Positions 27,126-36,354 of a DNA stretch of 51,587 nt are shown piece after piece. The position numbers and the translations under genes were made by a program. Each line of letters begins with the position of its first letter. Positions within the stretch are counted from its first letter, which is position 1. The DNA comes from Terriglobia bacterium (GTDB taxonomy: Bacteria; Acidobacteriota; Terriglobia; Terriglobales; Acidobacteriaceae), in assembly GCA_020073215.1 (NCBI GenBank), contig JAIQFO010000038.1, positions 1-51,587 of the forward strand. The letters are read 5' to 3'. The notes under the pieces are model-generated. The model did not search any database and was not told where the DNA came from. It saw only the letters and a program-made list of their open reading frames with translations.

Positions 27126-27877
27126 CTACGCTCCACTCGCTTGAGTCTGTGAATGCCGGGCGACCCACACAGCGGGAGTAAGGTCTGGAAGGCACCGGAT
27201 CGGGAGATCGGCAAGCCCGGGGAGAATCGTGGAAAAGTAATCGCGCACCGGGACTTGCAGCCGACGGCAGCTTTCCACGACCGAGAGAATCGCTGCAACC
27301 TTCGGTCCCGCTTGTGGGCTGCCGATGTGGATCCAGTTCTTCCGACCCAGAGCCACGGGACGCATGGAATTCTCCGCAAGGTTATTGCTCAGCTCAAGTT
27401 CCGGATATTCCAGAAATCGTGTAAGTTTCCTCCAAAGCCTGAGCGTGTATTGGCAAGCCTTGCTGAGTGCGCTGGAAGGTAATGCAACGGACTGCGCTGC
27501 CTCGATCTTGCTACGAACATCATCGAGAAGAGACTTCGCTGTTTCCTGACGCCGGATATGGCGCGCTGCAGTAGTCAGCGCTTTGCGTCGAGCTTCGGCA
27601 TCAACGGCAAACAGTTCGTCAATGCGCGCCACAATTAGAGTCGAACCGGGTCTCGGGGATTTAGCTGCACTGCCTTGAAAAACTGTCTTCTTGCATGAGC
27701 CCAACAAGCGGCGTGTACCATTCTTGTCCCGCCAATCTGGTCATAAGCCGCGTATCCACCCGTTTGAAGAATGCCTTCGAACTGTCCCAGGAACCGCTTC
27801 GGTCCATCGCGTCCACGGCCTAAACGGAAGTCGAACACCACAGTCCCTCCGGGGCGACTATGGCTATGCCCCCGCAA
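27126..27877 (-). mobile_element. IS66-family transposase remnant (frameshifted, N-terminus missing)
   Basis: Minus strand. The first frame (27877 to about 27640) has LGQFEGILQTGGYAAYDQIG and VHAACWAHARRQFFKAVQLN. The second frame (about 27640 to 27126) has RIDELFAVDAEARRKAL, LSNNLAENSMRPVALGRKNW and DYFSTILPGLADLPIRCLPD. Together these are the catalytic core and C-terminus of an IS66 transposase. The N-terminal half and the accessory IS66 genes are absent, and the frame is broken near 27640. It is a dead insertion sequence; no clear terminal inverted repeats were seen. Confidence 0.85.
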
Positions 27878-28006
27878 AAGACATGCTGGCCAAACAAACT
27901 TGATGCGGCAGGCGATTCTGGTAACCGCGAATGCCGCAGCTAAAGCCGACGCCTCCTCCCGCCGCCAGCGTCAAGTAGAGGCGGGAGACGCTTTGGGCCG
28001 TTGAGG

Positions 28007-28129
28007 GACCCTTCCATTCTGCTCAAGGTCTACGCGCACTCGCGCATGGACAAGCGCATGGAGGCCCAGGCCAAGATGATCGCAGCCATGGGATTCAACG
28101 AGGAGACGGTTCATCGCTTCATTCAGTAG
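28007..28129 (+). pseudogene. C-terminal remnant of a tyrosine integrase
   Basis: The frame reads DPSILLKVYAHSRMDKRMEA, then AQAKMIAAMGFNEETVHRFIQ and stop. DPSILLKVYAHSR is typical of the last catalytic block of tyrosine recombinases: the Tyr of VYAH is in the position of the nucleophile. Everything upstream is lost. It ends 72 nt before a 3' tRNA fragment, the usual place for an integrase next to its attachment site. Confidence 0.7.
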
Positions 28130-28201
28130 GCGTGGGTGATCGGCCGTGGGTGATTTTGCCAGTTTCCCGCTGCCAGATTTTCGCTAAGTTCTTTGGAATG
28201 A

Positions 28202-28251
28202 TGGTGGCCAGGGACGGAGTTGAACCGCCGACGCCAGCCTTTTCAGGGCTG
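28202..28251 (-). repeat. 3' fragment of tRNA-Phe(GAA), probable attachment site
   Basis: The minus strand holds the anticodon arm (stem CAGCC/GGCTG, loop CTGAAAA with anticodon GAA), the variable bases, a T-arm with TTCAACT loop, the 3' acceptor strand CCTGGCC, discriminator A and encoded CCA. The D-arm and 5' acceptor strand expected upstream are not there. It is therefore a partial copy and not a functional tRNA gene. Such 3' copies are left where integrases insert into tRNA genes. Confidence 0.75.
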
Positions 28252-28932
28252 TAGTCACCCAAAGCTATCTGTTGATTCTGCAGGGCATAGCCTCGATTCC
28301 TTGCCTGATTTTGTCCTTTTTATTGGAGCCAAAATGGAGCCAAGTAAGGTGGTACAAATCTGCCTGCCGAGATTTGCCTCAAATCGACATAGCTCCGAGC
28401 CAGCGCGTACCGGATGTACCGAAAACAATTGAACAGAAAGGCAGCGTAAGAACCAACGAGAGAAAAGATGGGCAGGGATTAGAAATAAAGATAAGGATTT
28501 GGACCGCCGATCCCTGGTCCCGAAAAAGGATTAGGTTGTCGCTGAATGTTTTCAATCTCTTAATAGTGGTGCTTCAACCGTCTCATCCCTGCTCAATCCC
28601 CGTTCCTGGATTGGCCACAAGCTTGTCCAAGGCTCTTGTACGCTTGGCCAGGACTGGTGTGTTCACACCTGGGACAATGTGACAACTGTGGCCTTCGGAA
28701 ACGAACCAAACTCCAGACTGGCCCGCCTAATGGGAACCCCACAGTGACAAGTGACCATCGCTTGATAGTGTGACTTATCTCCAGCGTTAGCACTCTTCTC
28801 TGTATCGCGACACCCGACTCATGTTCTCCGGCATAAGGGGAATTTCGGTCCTGCGAATTTTTCCGAAAACACGAACCTGTTCGGTATCTTCGATCCCGAG
28901 ACCCAGGAGAATTTGCGGTTCTCAATTCGAGC
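28252..28932 (+). other. Intergenic region between tRNA fragment and serine recombinase
   Basis: About 680 nt. No convincing gene on either strand. Open frames are short, without ribosome sites or recognisable motifs. It probably consists of decayed element DNA. Confidence 0.4.
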
Positions 28933-30570
28933 CTACATCCGCGGCAATGTGACCACGATGGACTCCGGCCCCGAGCCGCGCGCGTCCTGCATCACGCGGA
29001 AAACGATTTTGATGACTTCTAGCCCGATATCGATACGCTGGACGAGCGTGCGGATTATGTCTCGACGGCGATGCCAGTCCGCGTTGGCCAGATGTGGCCC
29101 GACTGCGGCCGCGAGATCACAAAGGCGTTTCGCCGCAAGCCGCAAGTGTTCCAGTTTATCGACATCGCCTGCATCATCCTTTATCTTTGTGTCGAGCTCA
29201 GCAATGCGGCTCTTGGTTCGAGCCATCCTCGAGGTGAACTGATCTTTCTCAATCAGACCCTCCGTAAAGCTGTCGATCAAGCGCTCCAGCGCGTGTTGTA
29301 GCTTGAGGCGCTGGGCCCTTTGGGTCTCGACACTTTCCAGTGAAGCGCCAACCCTGCCGCCACCGTGATATTCATGCTCTAACCTCTCGGGGTGCGCTAG
29401 CAGATCACACACTTCGTGCCACACTGACGTTTCCAGAAACTCGCCCTGCATCTGCGCATTGTTGCAAATTCGCTCGCCGCCAAACCGATAACCATCCGAT
29501 CCACTGCATCGGTAATAGCAAAAATCCTTCATTTGATGTCCAGCTCCCATTTGATGGGTGGTCTTGCCGTAGTAGGCGTAACCACATCTCGCGCAGCAAG
29601 TGAGCCCCTGTAAGAGGTATCCAGGCCTGCGACGCCCCAGGCGAGCGCGGCTCCGGTTCTCCTTCAGCTGTTCCTGTGTCGCTCGAAACAGTGCGACGTC
29701 GATCAGGGCCGGAACCGGTACGAAAACCCAGTCCTTTGGATCGGCTGCAAACGGTGCATTGCTGCGCCGCGGTTCCGCCGGTCGGCCGCGCGCCGCTCGC
29801 GGTCGCGCCTTCTTCCCTCGCGGCATCATATGCGTCTTTCCGTAGGCGGCTCGACCCTGATACGCGGGATTCTGCAGAATGTGCCACACAGCTTGCCGGG
29901 ACCAGATTCGCTTTCCAGTCGCGGTCACTTCGCCCGCTTTATGTAGCCGACGGCACACTTCGGCTAGGCTGCAGCGGTCGCTTCCGACCCAGGAAAAGAT
30001 CTGCTGAACAATTCGTGCCTGCTCAGCCACCGGTTCGAATCGGGCTTGACCTCCGCCGTCCCGAACGGAGACGTAGCGGTATCCGAATGGAGCGTTGGAC
30101 ATCACATTCAGCGATCCGCTTTGTGCCGCATGCTTCTTTCCTCGCCGGCTCCGCTCCATGATCTTGGCTCGCTCATATTCAGCAACTATGCCTTGCACCT
30201 GCAGCAACAAGTCGTCCTCTGGGCTTTGGCCGAGCGGCCGGTTCAGGAACACCAGTTCAACCTCACGCCGCCGCCACTCGTCGAGAAGAAGGACTTGATA
30301 AGCGTAGTTACGGGCCAACCGGTCCGGCGAGTGAACGTAAATTCGGTCGATGGCACCGACGGTAGCTAGGTCGCGCATCCGATCCAGAGCCGGGCGAATC
30401 AGAGTGGCCCCACTGTATCCATCATCGACAAACTGACGCTCGGGCGGTACTGGTGTGCCATCACTTTGGGCGCGCTCACTGAGCGCTGTTGTCTGACTTT
30501 CAATCGTGTGCGCGGCCGCCTGCTGTTCGCTGGAGACGCGCGCGTAGAACGCGGCTCGAATGGTTGTCAT
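28933..30570 (-). CDS. Large serine recombinase (site-specific integrase)
   Basis: ATG 30570 has GGAGG within a palindrome about 8 nt upstream; about 545 residues. Residues 1-150 are the resolvase catalytic domain with the nucleophilic Ser in YARVSSEQQ and the Arg pair in DRLARNYAYQ. Next comes the recombinase DNA-binding domain (GSLNVMSNAPFGYRYVSV; IWSRQAVWHILQNPAYQGRA). A zinc ribbon is seen in LTCCARCGYAYYGKT and CYYRCSG, and a coiled-coil region at about 420-490. The gene appears intact. It would catalyse integration and excision of a mobile element. It is divergent from the DUF932 gene. Confidence 0.9.
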   Translation of the reverse strand: MTTIRAAFYARVSSEQQAAAHTIESQTTALSERAQSDGTPVPPERQFVDDGYSGATLIRPALDRMRDLATVGAIDRIYVHSPDRLARNYAYQVLLLDEWRRREVELVFLNRPLGQSPEDDLLLQVQGIVAEYERAKIMERSRRGKKHAAQSGSLNVMSNAPFGYRYVSVRDGGGQARFEPVAEQARIVQQIFSWVGSDRCSLAEVCRRLHKAGEVTATGKRIWSRQAVWHILQNPAYQGRAAYGKTHMMPRGKKARPRAARGRPAEPRRSNAPFAADPKDWVFVPVPALIDVALFRATQEQLKENRSRARLGRRRPGYLLQGLTCCARCGYAYYGKTTHQMGAGHQMKDFCYYRCSGSDGYRFGGERICNNAQMQGEFLETSVWHEVCDLLAHPERLEHEYHGGGRVGASLESVETQRAQRLKLQHALERLIDSFTEGLIEKDQFTSRMARTKSRIAELDTKIKDDAGDVDKLEHLRLAAKRLCDLAAAVGPHLANADWHRRRDIIRTLVQRIDIGLEVIKIVFRVMQDARGSGPESIVVTLPRM

Positions 30571-30574
30571 AAAA

Positions 30575-30590
30575 GCCTCCAACTGGAGGC
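30575..30590. promoter_or_regulatory. Palindrome overlapping the recombinase ribosome site
   Basis: GCCTCCAACTGGAGGC is a perfect inverted repeat (7-bp arms, 2-nt centre). It lies in the 92-nt gap between the divergent recombinase and DUF932 genes, and the recombinase's ribosome site sits in one arm. It could be an operator or an RNA hairpin that hides the ribosome site. Confidence 0.4.
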
Positions 30591-30662
30591 TGTGAGATCG
30601 ACTGGACGCAATCAAGCAGAGGTTTTTGTTGGAACTGAATCAACTTTGAAAGGAGAATCACA

Positions 30663-31388
30663 ATGTCAGAAACAAGCACGCTTATTTCATGCACTGGAAA
30701 AATCACGCGGACGGAACTGGCGAAGCTGCCAACGCCCCAGGCAACAGAAACCCATATTCCGATCCCTCACGCTGCGGTCGTGGAGACTCTGGTGGAGACC
30801 TTGAGTCACCGTCAGATTTCTGTCGTCGGTGAGGAGTTCGCCGTGTCGAAGGATGATATGGAGATGTTTGGTGTCCTCGATTTGGCGACAAGCTTCGAGG
30901 GATGCCGATTCGCGATCGGAATCAGAAACGCGAACAACAAGCGATTCCGGCTGGCATGCACGGTCGGGCTGCGAGTCTTCGTGTGTCACAATCTCGCGTT
31001 TCGGGGAGACTACAGCCCCGTCCTCGCGAAACACTCGAAACATTTCTCGCTCGAAGACGCTCTGTCGATCGGCGTAGATCGAATGCAGCGAAACTTTGAG
31101 CCGATGCGGCGGCAGGTCGAGAGTTGGCGGGCCGAACAACTGTCAGCAGAGGCCGCAAAGCTGACGATCTACCGCGCTTTCATCGAAGGAGATCTGGAGG
31201 TCCCGAGGCATCTGGCGCGGAGGGTACACGAACTCTACCTCAATCCGCAGTACGAGGAGTTCCAACCCCGAACCATGTGGAGCCTATCGAACGCGTTTAC
31301 CTCGGCGTTCAAGGAACTCGATCCGATTCCGCAGTTCCGGGCAACGGCGAAGCTGGGTAGCTTTCTTGAAGGGGTGGCTGCGGAGTGA
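30663..31388 (+). CDS. DUF932 domain-containing protein (mobile-element associated)
   Basis: 241 residues; ATG has GAAAGGAGAATCACA upstream. The core matches DUF932: FGVLDLATSFEGCRFAIGIR, LACTVGLRVFVCHNLAF, GDYSPVLAKHSKHF, ALSIGVDRMQRNF. These proteins are common on plasmids, phages and integrated elements; their function is not settled. Its position next to the serine recombinase suggests both belong to one element. A decayed second copy of part of this gene is present at 47345. Confidence 0.8.
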   Translation: MSETSTLISCTGKITRTELAKLPTPQATETHIPIPHAAVVETLVETLSHRQISVVGEEFAVSKDDMEMFGVLDLATSFEGCRFAIGIRNANNKRFRLACTVGLRVFVCHNLAFRGDYSPVLAKHSKHFSLEDALSIGVDRMQRNFEPMRRQVESWRAEQLSAEAAKLTIYRAFIEGDLEVPRHLARRVHELYLNPQYEEFQPRTMWSLSNAFTSAFKELDPIPQFRATAKLGSFLEGVAAE

Positions 31389-31737
31389 TTACTGAAATCA
31401 GCTCATATGAACAACGCTTGTGAAAGATGGACCAGGCGGAAGCACAGCGGAAAGTGAACTGAAACTGCCCGAGAAATAACTATCACAGGTCTTTCTAGAA
31501 GTCATTCATTCAACGCTTTCCGCTTTGACCAGGCGAACTGCTTGGGATTGGTTCATGCACTTACCCAACTTCCCATCGAAGCGTCAGCCATTGAAGACTT
31601 GTCGGGTATGGAATCAGGTTCTCCCCTGACGCGAGATCGACGCCGCAAGCTCCACCAAGAGCGGGAACGCCAGGTTGGTTCGTGACAAGATGTTTAGACC
31701 TCAAGAGCTCCATAAGCGGCCTATTTAAGGCTTCTTC
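31389..31737 (+). other. Intergenic, decayed sequence
   Basis: About 350 nt with no start codon and ribosome site in a sensible frame. One open stretch on the plus strand (about 31484-31684, SFNAFRFDQANCLGLVHAL) lacks a start and is not recognised. I see no RNA gene. Confidence 0.4.
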
Positions 31738-31950
31738 ATGAGCAAAGGTGACGCTACTTCCGTGCTGGAGACCAAGGGAACTGGGACCACCGAGATGCGC
31801 CCCAAATCCGCCACGCCGCGATCGTGGCGCCGCGGGTTCTGGTCGTTGGTGGTTACTCAGTTTCAGGGGAGCATTGAATCATATTCGCCTGCAGAGCCGA
31901 AGCTAAGGTCCGGGACTACCGCGCTGAAATACCGTGCCAGCGCAAACTAG
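31738..31950 (+). pseudogene. N-terminal remnant of an MFS-type transporter
   Basis: Starts MSKGDATSVLETKGTG and reaches RRGFWSLVVTQFQGS. The FWSLVVTQFQG pattern opens MFS transporters of the LplT/Aas-like group in related bacteria. The expected membrane helices do not follow; after residue 50 the frame runs into unrelated sequence. It is a truncated head at the edge of the mobile region. Confidence 0.45.
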
Positions 31951-32119
31951 GATGGAGTGCTCGAGTTGGACGCCTGCCCGGCTGCGACGAGCCTATTTCG
32001 TGAATCGGGCGATGGCGATTCTCCTGGCGGTACTCCAATAAGAAAGATCGGCGCGCGGAGCCGCATTTGACCTTAGAATAAGGCTTGTTCTGGGCAAGCA
32101 CGGCGGAGGTGGGGTTCAG

Positions 32120-33220
32120 ATGCTGCAACTTCTTAATGCAGATGGCGACCTAGTGGCTGAAACTCCTCTGGCGCGCGAAAAGGCCATGTGCCTCGAGTTG
32201 TTCCAGTGGATGCACTATGTGCGCACGTTCGATACTGCCGCCCTGTCGCTGCAACGTCAGGGACGTATCTCTTTCTGCAACCCGAGTACTGGCCAGGAAG
32301 CCAGTCAGATCGGATCGGCGGCCGCCCTCTCCAGCGAGGATTGGGTATTCCCGTCTTACCGGGTGCCCGGCGTCTACCTTTATCGGAAGGGCTCGCCGCT
32401 TCCACTCCTGCATCAGCTTTTCGGAAATGCGAGCGACCTGTCACGTGGGCGGCAGATGCCCATGCACTTCGCCGATCGTTCTGTGCGGTTCTTCAGCGTG
32501 TCCAGCCCGGTTGGAACGCAGATCACCCAAGCTACCGGCGTGGCGTTTGCGGCAAAGATCCGGAAAGATCCGATCCTTGCCATCGCCTATTTCGGGGATG
32601 GCGCCACTTCGACCAACGACTTTCACGCGGGCTTGAACCTTGCGGGAGTGCTGAGGGTCCCGGCAGTCTTCTATTGCGACAACAACCAGTACGCGCTATC
32701 CGTGCCATTTCGGCGTCAGACTGCCAGCGAGTCCATCGCAGCAAAGGCGGCAGCCTATGGCATCCGGGGCGTGCAGGTGGATGGCAATGATGTGCTGGCG
32801 GTCTACACTGTCACCCGAGATGCCGCAGAGCACTGCCGCAAGGGCGGTGGGGCCGTTCTGATTGAAGCGATTACTTACCGGTCAGGCCCGCATTCTTCGT
32901 CGGACAACCCTTCGTTTTACCGAAGCCGGGAGGAAGAGGCGGCGTGGAAGGACAGGGATCCCATTCTTCGCTGCCGGCGGTTTCTGCAGAAGCAAGGATG
33001 GTGGAGCGCCGCCTGGGAGGAGTCAGTGCGGTCCGAGCAATCTGGCATCGTGCAAGATGCCATTGCGAAGGCCGAGCAGACTCCCCCTCCGGCACCTGAA
33101 ACTCTCTTCGAAGATATCTGGGCGGAACGCCAGCCTCGCCTCGACCGGCAATGTCAGCAGATGCGCCAGTCGCTCGGATTGGATGAATACCGTGACAGGG
33201 ACTACAGATTCCCGATCTGA
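32120..33220 (+). CDS. 2-oxoacid dehydrogenase E1 component, alpha subunit
   Basis: 366 residues; GGAGGTGGGG lies upstream of ATG 32120. It has the thiamine-diphosphate motif beginning GDGATSTNDFHAGLNLAGV and ending CDNNQ. Other blocks are YVRTFDTAALSLQRQGRISF, PSTGQEASQIGSAAAL and the phosphorylation-loop-like YRSGPHSSSDNPSFYR. It most resembles branched-chain 2-oxoacid (BCKDH) or acetoin/pyruvate dehydrogenase alpha subunits. It decarboxylates a 2-oxoacid with the beta subunit encoded next. No E2 or E3 genes are nearby, so partners must be encoded elsewhere or the pair works in another way. Confidence 0.88.
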   Translation: MLQLLNADGDLVAETPLAREKAMCLELFQWMHYVRTFDTAALSLQRQGRISFCNPSTGQEASQIGSAAALSSEDWVFPSYRVPGVYLYRKGSPLPLLHQLFGNASDLSRGRQMPMHFADRSVRFFSVSSPVGTQITQATGVAFAAKIRKDPILAIAYFGDGATSTNDFHAGLNLAGVLRVPAVFYCDNNQYALSVPFRRQTASESIAAKAAAYGIRGVQVDGNDVLAVYTVTRDAAEHCRKGGGAVLIEAITYRSGPHSSSDNPSFYRSREEEAAWKDRDPILRCRRFLQKQGWWSAAWEESVRSEQSGIVQDAIAKAEQTPPPAPETLFEDIWAERQPRLDRQCQQMRQSLGLDEYRDRDYRFPI

Positions 33221-33257
33221 AGCGGCGACCGCTTCCCCCGCGCAGGAATCTGCGGCG

Positions 33258-34235
33258 ATGAACATGTGCGAAGCGATTCGCCATACGCTGCAACTGAAGA
33301 TGGCGGAAGACGACCGCATCTGCCTCCTGGGCGAGGATGTCGGCAAGATGGGTGGGGTGTTTCGGGTTAGCGTCGGTCTGCAGGACGCCTATAGCCAAGA
33401 CCGTGTCGTCGATACCCCTTTGAGCGAGACGGCGCTGGTTGGGGCCGCGATCGGCATGGCGGTGTACGGTTTGCGACCGGTTATCGAGATCCAGTTCATG
33501 GACTTCATTTACCCGGCGGCCGATCAGATCATCAACGAATTGGCAAAACTGCGGTTTAGGTCCGGCGGTCAGTTTAGCGCGCCCGTGGTAATCAGGTCGC
33601 CGTACGGTGGGGGCATCCGCGGCGGCCTGTACCATTCCCAAAGCTGCGAAACAGTGTTCCTGCACGTGCCGGGTATCAAGGTGGTGGTGCCATCGACACC
33701 CGCAGACGCCAAAGGGCTGCTTACTTCGGCCCTCGAAGACTCGGATCCCGTGTTATATCTTGAGCCAAAGCGTCTCTATAGGCTGTTTCGTCAGCCCGTC
33801 CCGCTTGGTCCTTTTAGGATCCCGCTTGGCAAAGCGACCGTGCTGCGGCCTGGCTCGGATGTCACGATGATTACCTACGGTGCCATGGCGCGAGTCGGTC
33901 TAGAAGCAGCAGACCTGGCTGAAGGGGCCGGCTTGGATTGCGAAGTAATCGACCTTCGCACCCTTAATCCGTGGGACGAGTCCATGGTCCTAGAGGCCGT
34001 CGCCAGGACCCGGAGGGCCGCGGTAATCCACGAAGCTCCGGAGCACTGCGGCTTTGGGGCGGAGATTAGCGCTCGCATTACCGAGGAGCTGTTTGCAACA
34101 CTGCAGGCGCCCGTGCTGCGCATCGCCGGTTACGACACGCCCTATCCATATGCGCTCGAAAAGCTCTATTACCCCGGAGCGCAGCGGGTGTTCCAAAATG
34201 TGGCGCGGGCATTCGGCCCGTCGGCACCGCCCTGA
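33258..34235 (+). CDS. 2-oxoacid dehydrogenase E1 component, beta subunit
   Basis: ATG 33258 (AGGAA upstream; an in-frame ATG at 33183 overlaps the alpha gene) gives 325 residues, the usual size. Blocks: ICLLGEDVGKMGGVFRVSVG, RVVDTPLSETALVGAAIGMA, PVIEIQFMDFIYPAADQIIN, RSPYGGGIRGGLYHSQSCE, a C-terminal transketolase domain (VTMITYGAMARVGLEAADLA; VIDLRTLNPWD) and AAVIHEAPEHCGFGAEI. It forms the alpha2beta2 E1 with the upstream gene, 37 nt away. Confidence 0.88.
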   Translation: MNMCEAIRHTLQLKMAEDDRICLLGEDVGKMGGVFRVSVGLQDAYSQDRVVDTPLSETALVGAAIGMAVYGLRPVIEIQFMDFIYPAADQIINELAKLRFRSGGQFSAPVVIRSPYGGGIRGGLYHSQSCETVFLHVPGIKVVVPSTPADAKGLLTSALEDSDPVLYLEPKRLYRLFRQPVPLGPFRIPLGKATVLRPGSDVTMITYGAMARVGLEAADLAEGAGLDCEVIDLRTLNPWDESMVLEAVARTRRAAVIHEAPEHCGFGAEISARITEELFATLQAPVLRIAGYDTPYPYALEKLYYPGAQRVFQNVARAFGPSAPP

Positions 34236-34776
34236 ATCTGCGGCACCGGCACGGCCAAATAACACCCGCGCGTCGTCCCAGCTACGCTCCGAGTTCGGGA
34301 AACTGCCGGAATTCGCGCGAAATGAGTTAAGACGCACCCGAAGTCCGTACAGTTATAGTGGCCACTCAGACGCAATTGAAGTATTGTTCTCCAACGTAAA
34401 GAAAATCCCTTGATGCGCCCGGTTAGCAGCCCGTGGCAGAAGAGAGTGTTTTACGTCCATGCCGATGGGAAGTTCTTTCGGAGTGGAAATGGCTGCTCCT
34501 CGCGTTCGCAAACGGCGACTCTCGCGCATCGCTGGAAGTCTCCGAAGTCTCCAAGGATTGGGCGATGTGATCTGCCAATTGTTTGCTTATAACTCTCGAC
34601 AGCCACATAGTGCCAATTCGAGGGGACCTCCAGTGTGACGCCCGTCACTGACAAACCACCAGCAAAATGAAATCATGAGAGGCCGCTAGCTTTTAGATTG
34701 CTGTGTGTGAGCGGCCCCTGATTCGCTCCGAAGGCGCAGTGCCGTTGCGACACGGTTGAAGACAGGAGGAATCACA
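34236..34776 (+). other. Intergenic region before the corrinoid/radical-SAM cluster
   Basis: About 540 nt. I see no gene with a supported start, no RNA gene and no clear terminator. Promoters for the downstream cluster are expected here, but no box could be chosen with confidence. The ribosome site of the next gene (AGGAGG) lies at its end. Confidence 0.4.
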
Positions 34777-36234
34777 ATGCCTGCCTGGCGAAATTCATGG
34801 CGTCCGGCTCGGCTTGAGGAGATTCTACCGAGCGGTGTCGTTCGTTGTCATCTGTCTCCGCGGAATTGCACCTTGAAGGAGGGCCAGAACGGTTTTTGCG
34901 GTGTTCGCGGCAATCGCGGGGGATGCCTTGTGACCATGAACTACGGCAAGAGCGTCCACATCACAGAGGAAACGATCGAGACAGAGGCGGTAAACCACTA
35001 TTCACCGGGCGAACGCATCCTGTCGCTCGGCAATATCGGGTGCATGCTCAATTGCGTGTTCTGCCAGAACTGGAAGACCGCGCAGGCTAAGTGCGTGGAC
35101 GACAAGGACGTACACCTGTACTCGCCGGAGGATGTGGTCGAGATTGCATTACGGAGGAACATCCGCTGCTTGTCCTGGACTTACAACGATCCGGTGGTAT
35201 GGCACGAATTCGTGTTGGACACGGCGAAACTCGCCAGGCAGGCCGGACTCATCAATCTCTACAAATCGGCTTTCTTCATCAGCGCGGAGGCCATCGAGGA
35301 ACTCATCCCTTACATCGACATATTCTCGATCTCGGTCAAGTCCGCCGATCCCGAATTCTACAAGAAATATACGTCCGGCTGGATGGACCCGGTCCTGGAC
35401 GGCTGCAAGCGCGTCTTTCGCGCTGGCCGTCACGTCGAGGTCAGCAACCTGATGGTGACGGACATCAGCGACAGCGAGGAGTCGGCTCGCCGCGTAGTCG
35501 AATGGGTGCTGCGAGAACTCGATTCCACAGTGCCGCTTCATTTCGTTCGGTTTCACCCGGACTACAAGATGCGAGATACGGAGCGCACCCCGGTTCCTAG
35601 GATTCTGAGGGCACGGGAGATCGCCCTGGCAATGGGTGTCGAGAACGTGTACGTGGGGAATATGTACGATACGCCGTGGACCAACACTTATTGTCGGAGC
35701 TGCGGTTCGCTGCTGGTGGAGCGCTACGGGCTCAATGCGAGTGTCACGGGAGTTGACGCTTTTGGGAAGTGCCTGAAATGCGGACGCGATTCGCACGTCA
35801 AACTCCTGCCGCCAAGTCGTCCGGTTCCAACTACCGAGAACCCAGGGCCGGACCTGACGGAGGTGCGAGCTATGAACTGGCACGGCGATGTCCGAGGGGC
35901 GCACCTCCAGATAGTAAACTCCGGCAGCGAGACAGCCCACGCATACTACCGGCGGCACGCTGAGAACGCACACGACGCGGCGTGGAGGGTGCTGTCCCTA
36001 AAGGGAGGCGAAGGCTATCGCGTCAGTGTGGCAAAATCCCGGGCGGAGGAAACCGGCCTGGAGGTCGCGGCGCAACGCGGTATCCATTGCCTTATTCACG
36101 AAGTGTTCGACCGAGCACACTTCCCGACCGTTCCGGTCGACGAGGGACAGGCCGAAACGGACGTAACGCCGTTGCCCGTATATCAGGGCAAACAGGTGAG
36201 TATTCGGGCGATGAAGGCCCAAAGTGGTTGCTGA
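34777..36234 (+). CDS. AmmeMemoRadiSam-like radical SAM enzyme with extra C-terminal domain
   Basis: ATG 34777 after AGGAGGAATCACA; 485 residues. The N-terminus (LSPRNCTLKEGQNGFCGVRG) and CMLNCVFCQNWKTAQ (Cys89, Cys93, Cys96 for the [4Fe-4S] cluster) match the PflA-like AmmeMemoRadiSam/YgiQ-related group. GLINLYKSAFFISAEAIEEL and FSISVKSADPEFYKKY continue the barrel. A C-terminal zinc-ribbon-like YCRSCGSLL and KCLKCGRD pair follows. The last ~120 residues are an additional beta-rich domain not usual in this family. The usual AmmeMemo partner genes are absent; it starts a cluster rich in radical SAM and corrinoid genes. Confidence 0.8.
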   Translation: MPAWRNSWRPARLEEILPSGVVRCHLSPRNCTLKEGQNGFCGVRGNRGGCLVTMNYGKSVHITEETIETEAVNHYSPGERILSLGNIGCMLNCVFCQNWKTAQAKCVDDKDVHLYSPEDVVEIALRRNIRCLSWTYNDPVVWHEFVLDTAKLARQAGLINLYKSAFFISAEAIEELIPYIDIFSISVKSADPEFYKKYTSGWMDPVLDGCKRVFRAGRHVEVSNLMVTDISDSEESARRVVEWVLRELDSTVPLHFVRFHPDYKMRDTERTPVPRILRAREIALAMGVENVYVGNMYDTPWTNTYCRSCGSLLVERYGLNASVTGVDAFGKCLKCGRDSHVKLLPPSRPVPTTENPGPDLTEVRAMNWHGDVRGAHLQIVNSGSETAHAYYRRHAENAHDAAWRVLSLKGGEGYRVSVAKSRAEETGLEVAAQRGIHCLIHEVFDRAHFPTVPVDEGQAETDVTPLPVYQGKQVSIRAMKAQSGC

Positions 36235-36354
36235 GTGAAACGGATCTTCGCAGAACCATGGCGATGCCGATTCGAGAATAACGATCAGGTTAGGAAAGCT
36301 GGATCGTTCCGACGATTCAAACCCTTGGGAACCCAATTAGAAAGGAGAAATCCG

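Noticed and set aside
28202..28251. Intact tRNA-Phe gene
   Set aside because: The D-arm and the 5' acceptor strand that should pair with CCTGGCC are missing, so only a 3' fragment exists.
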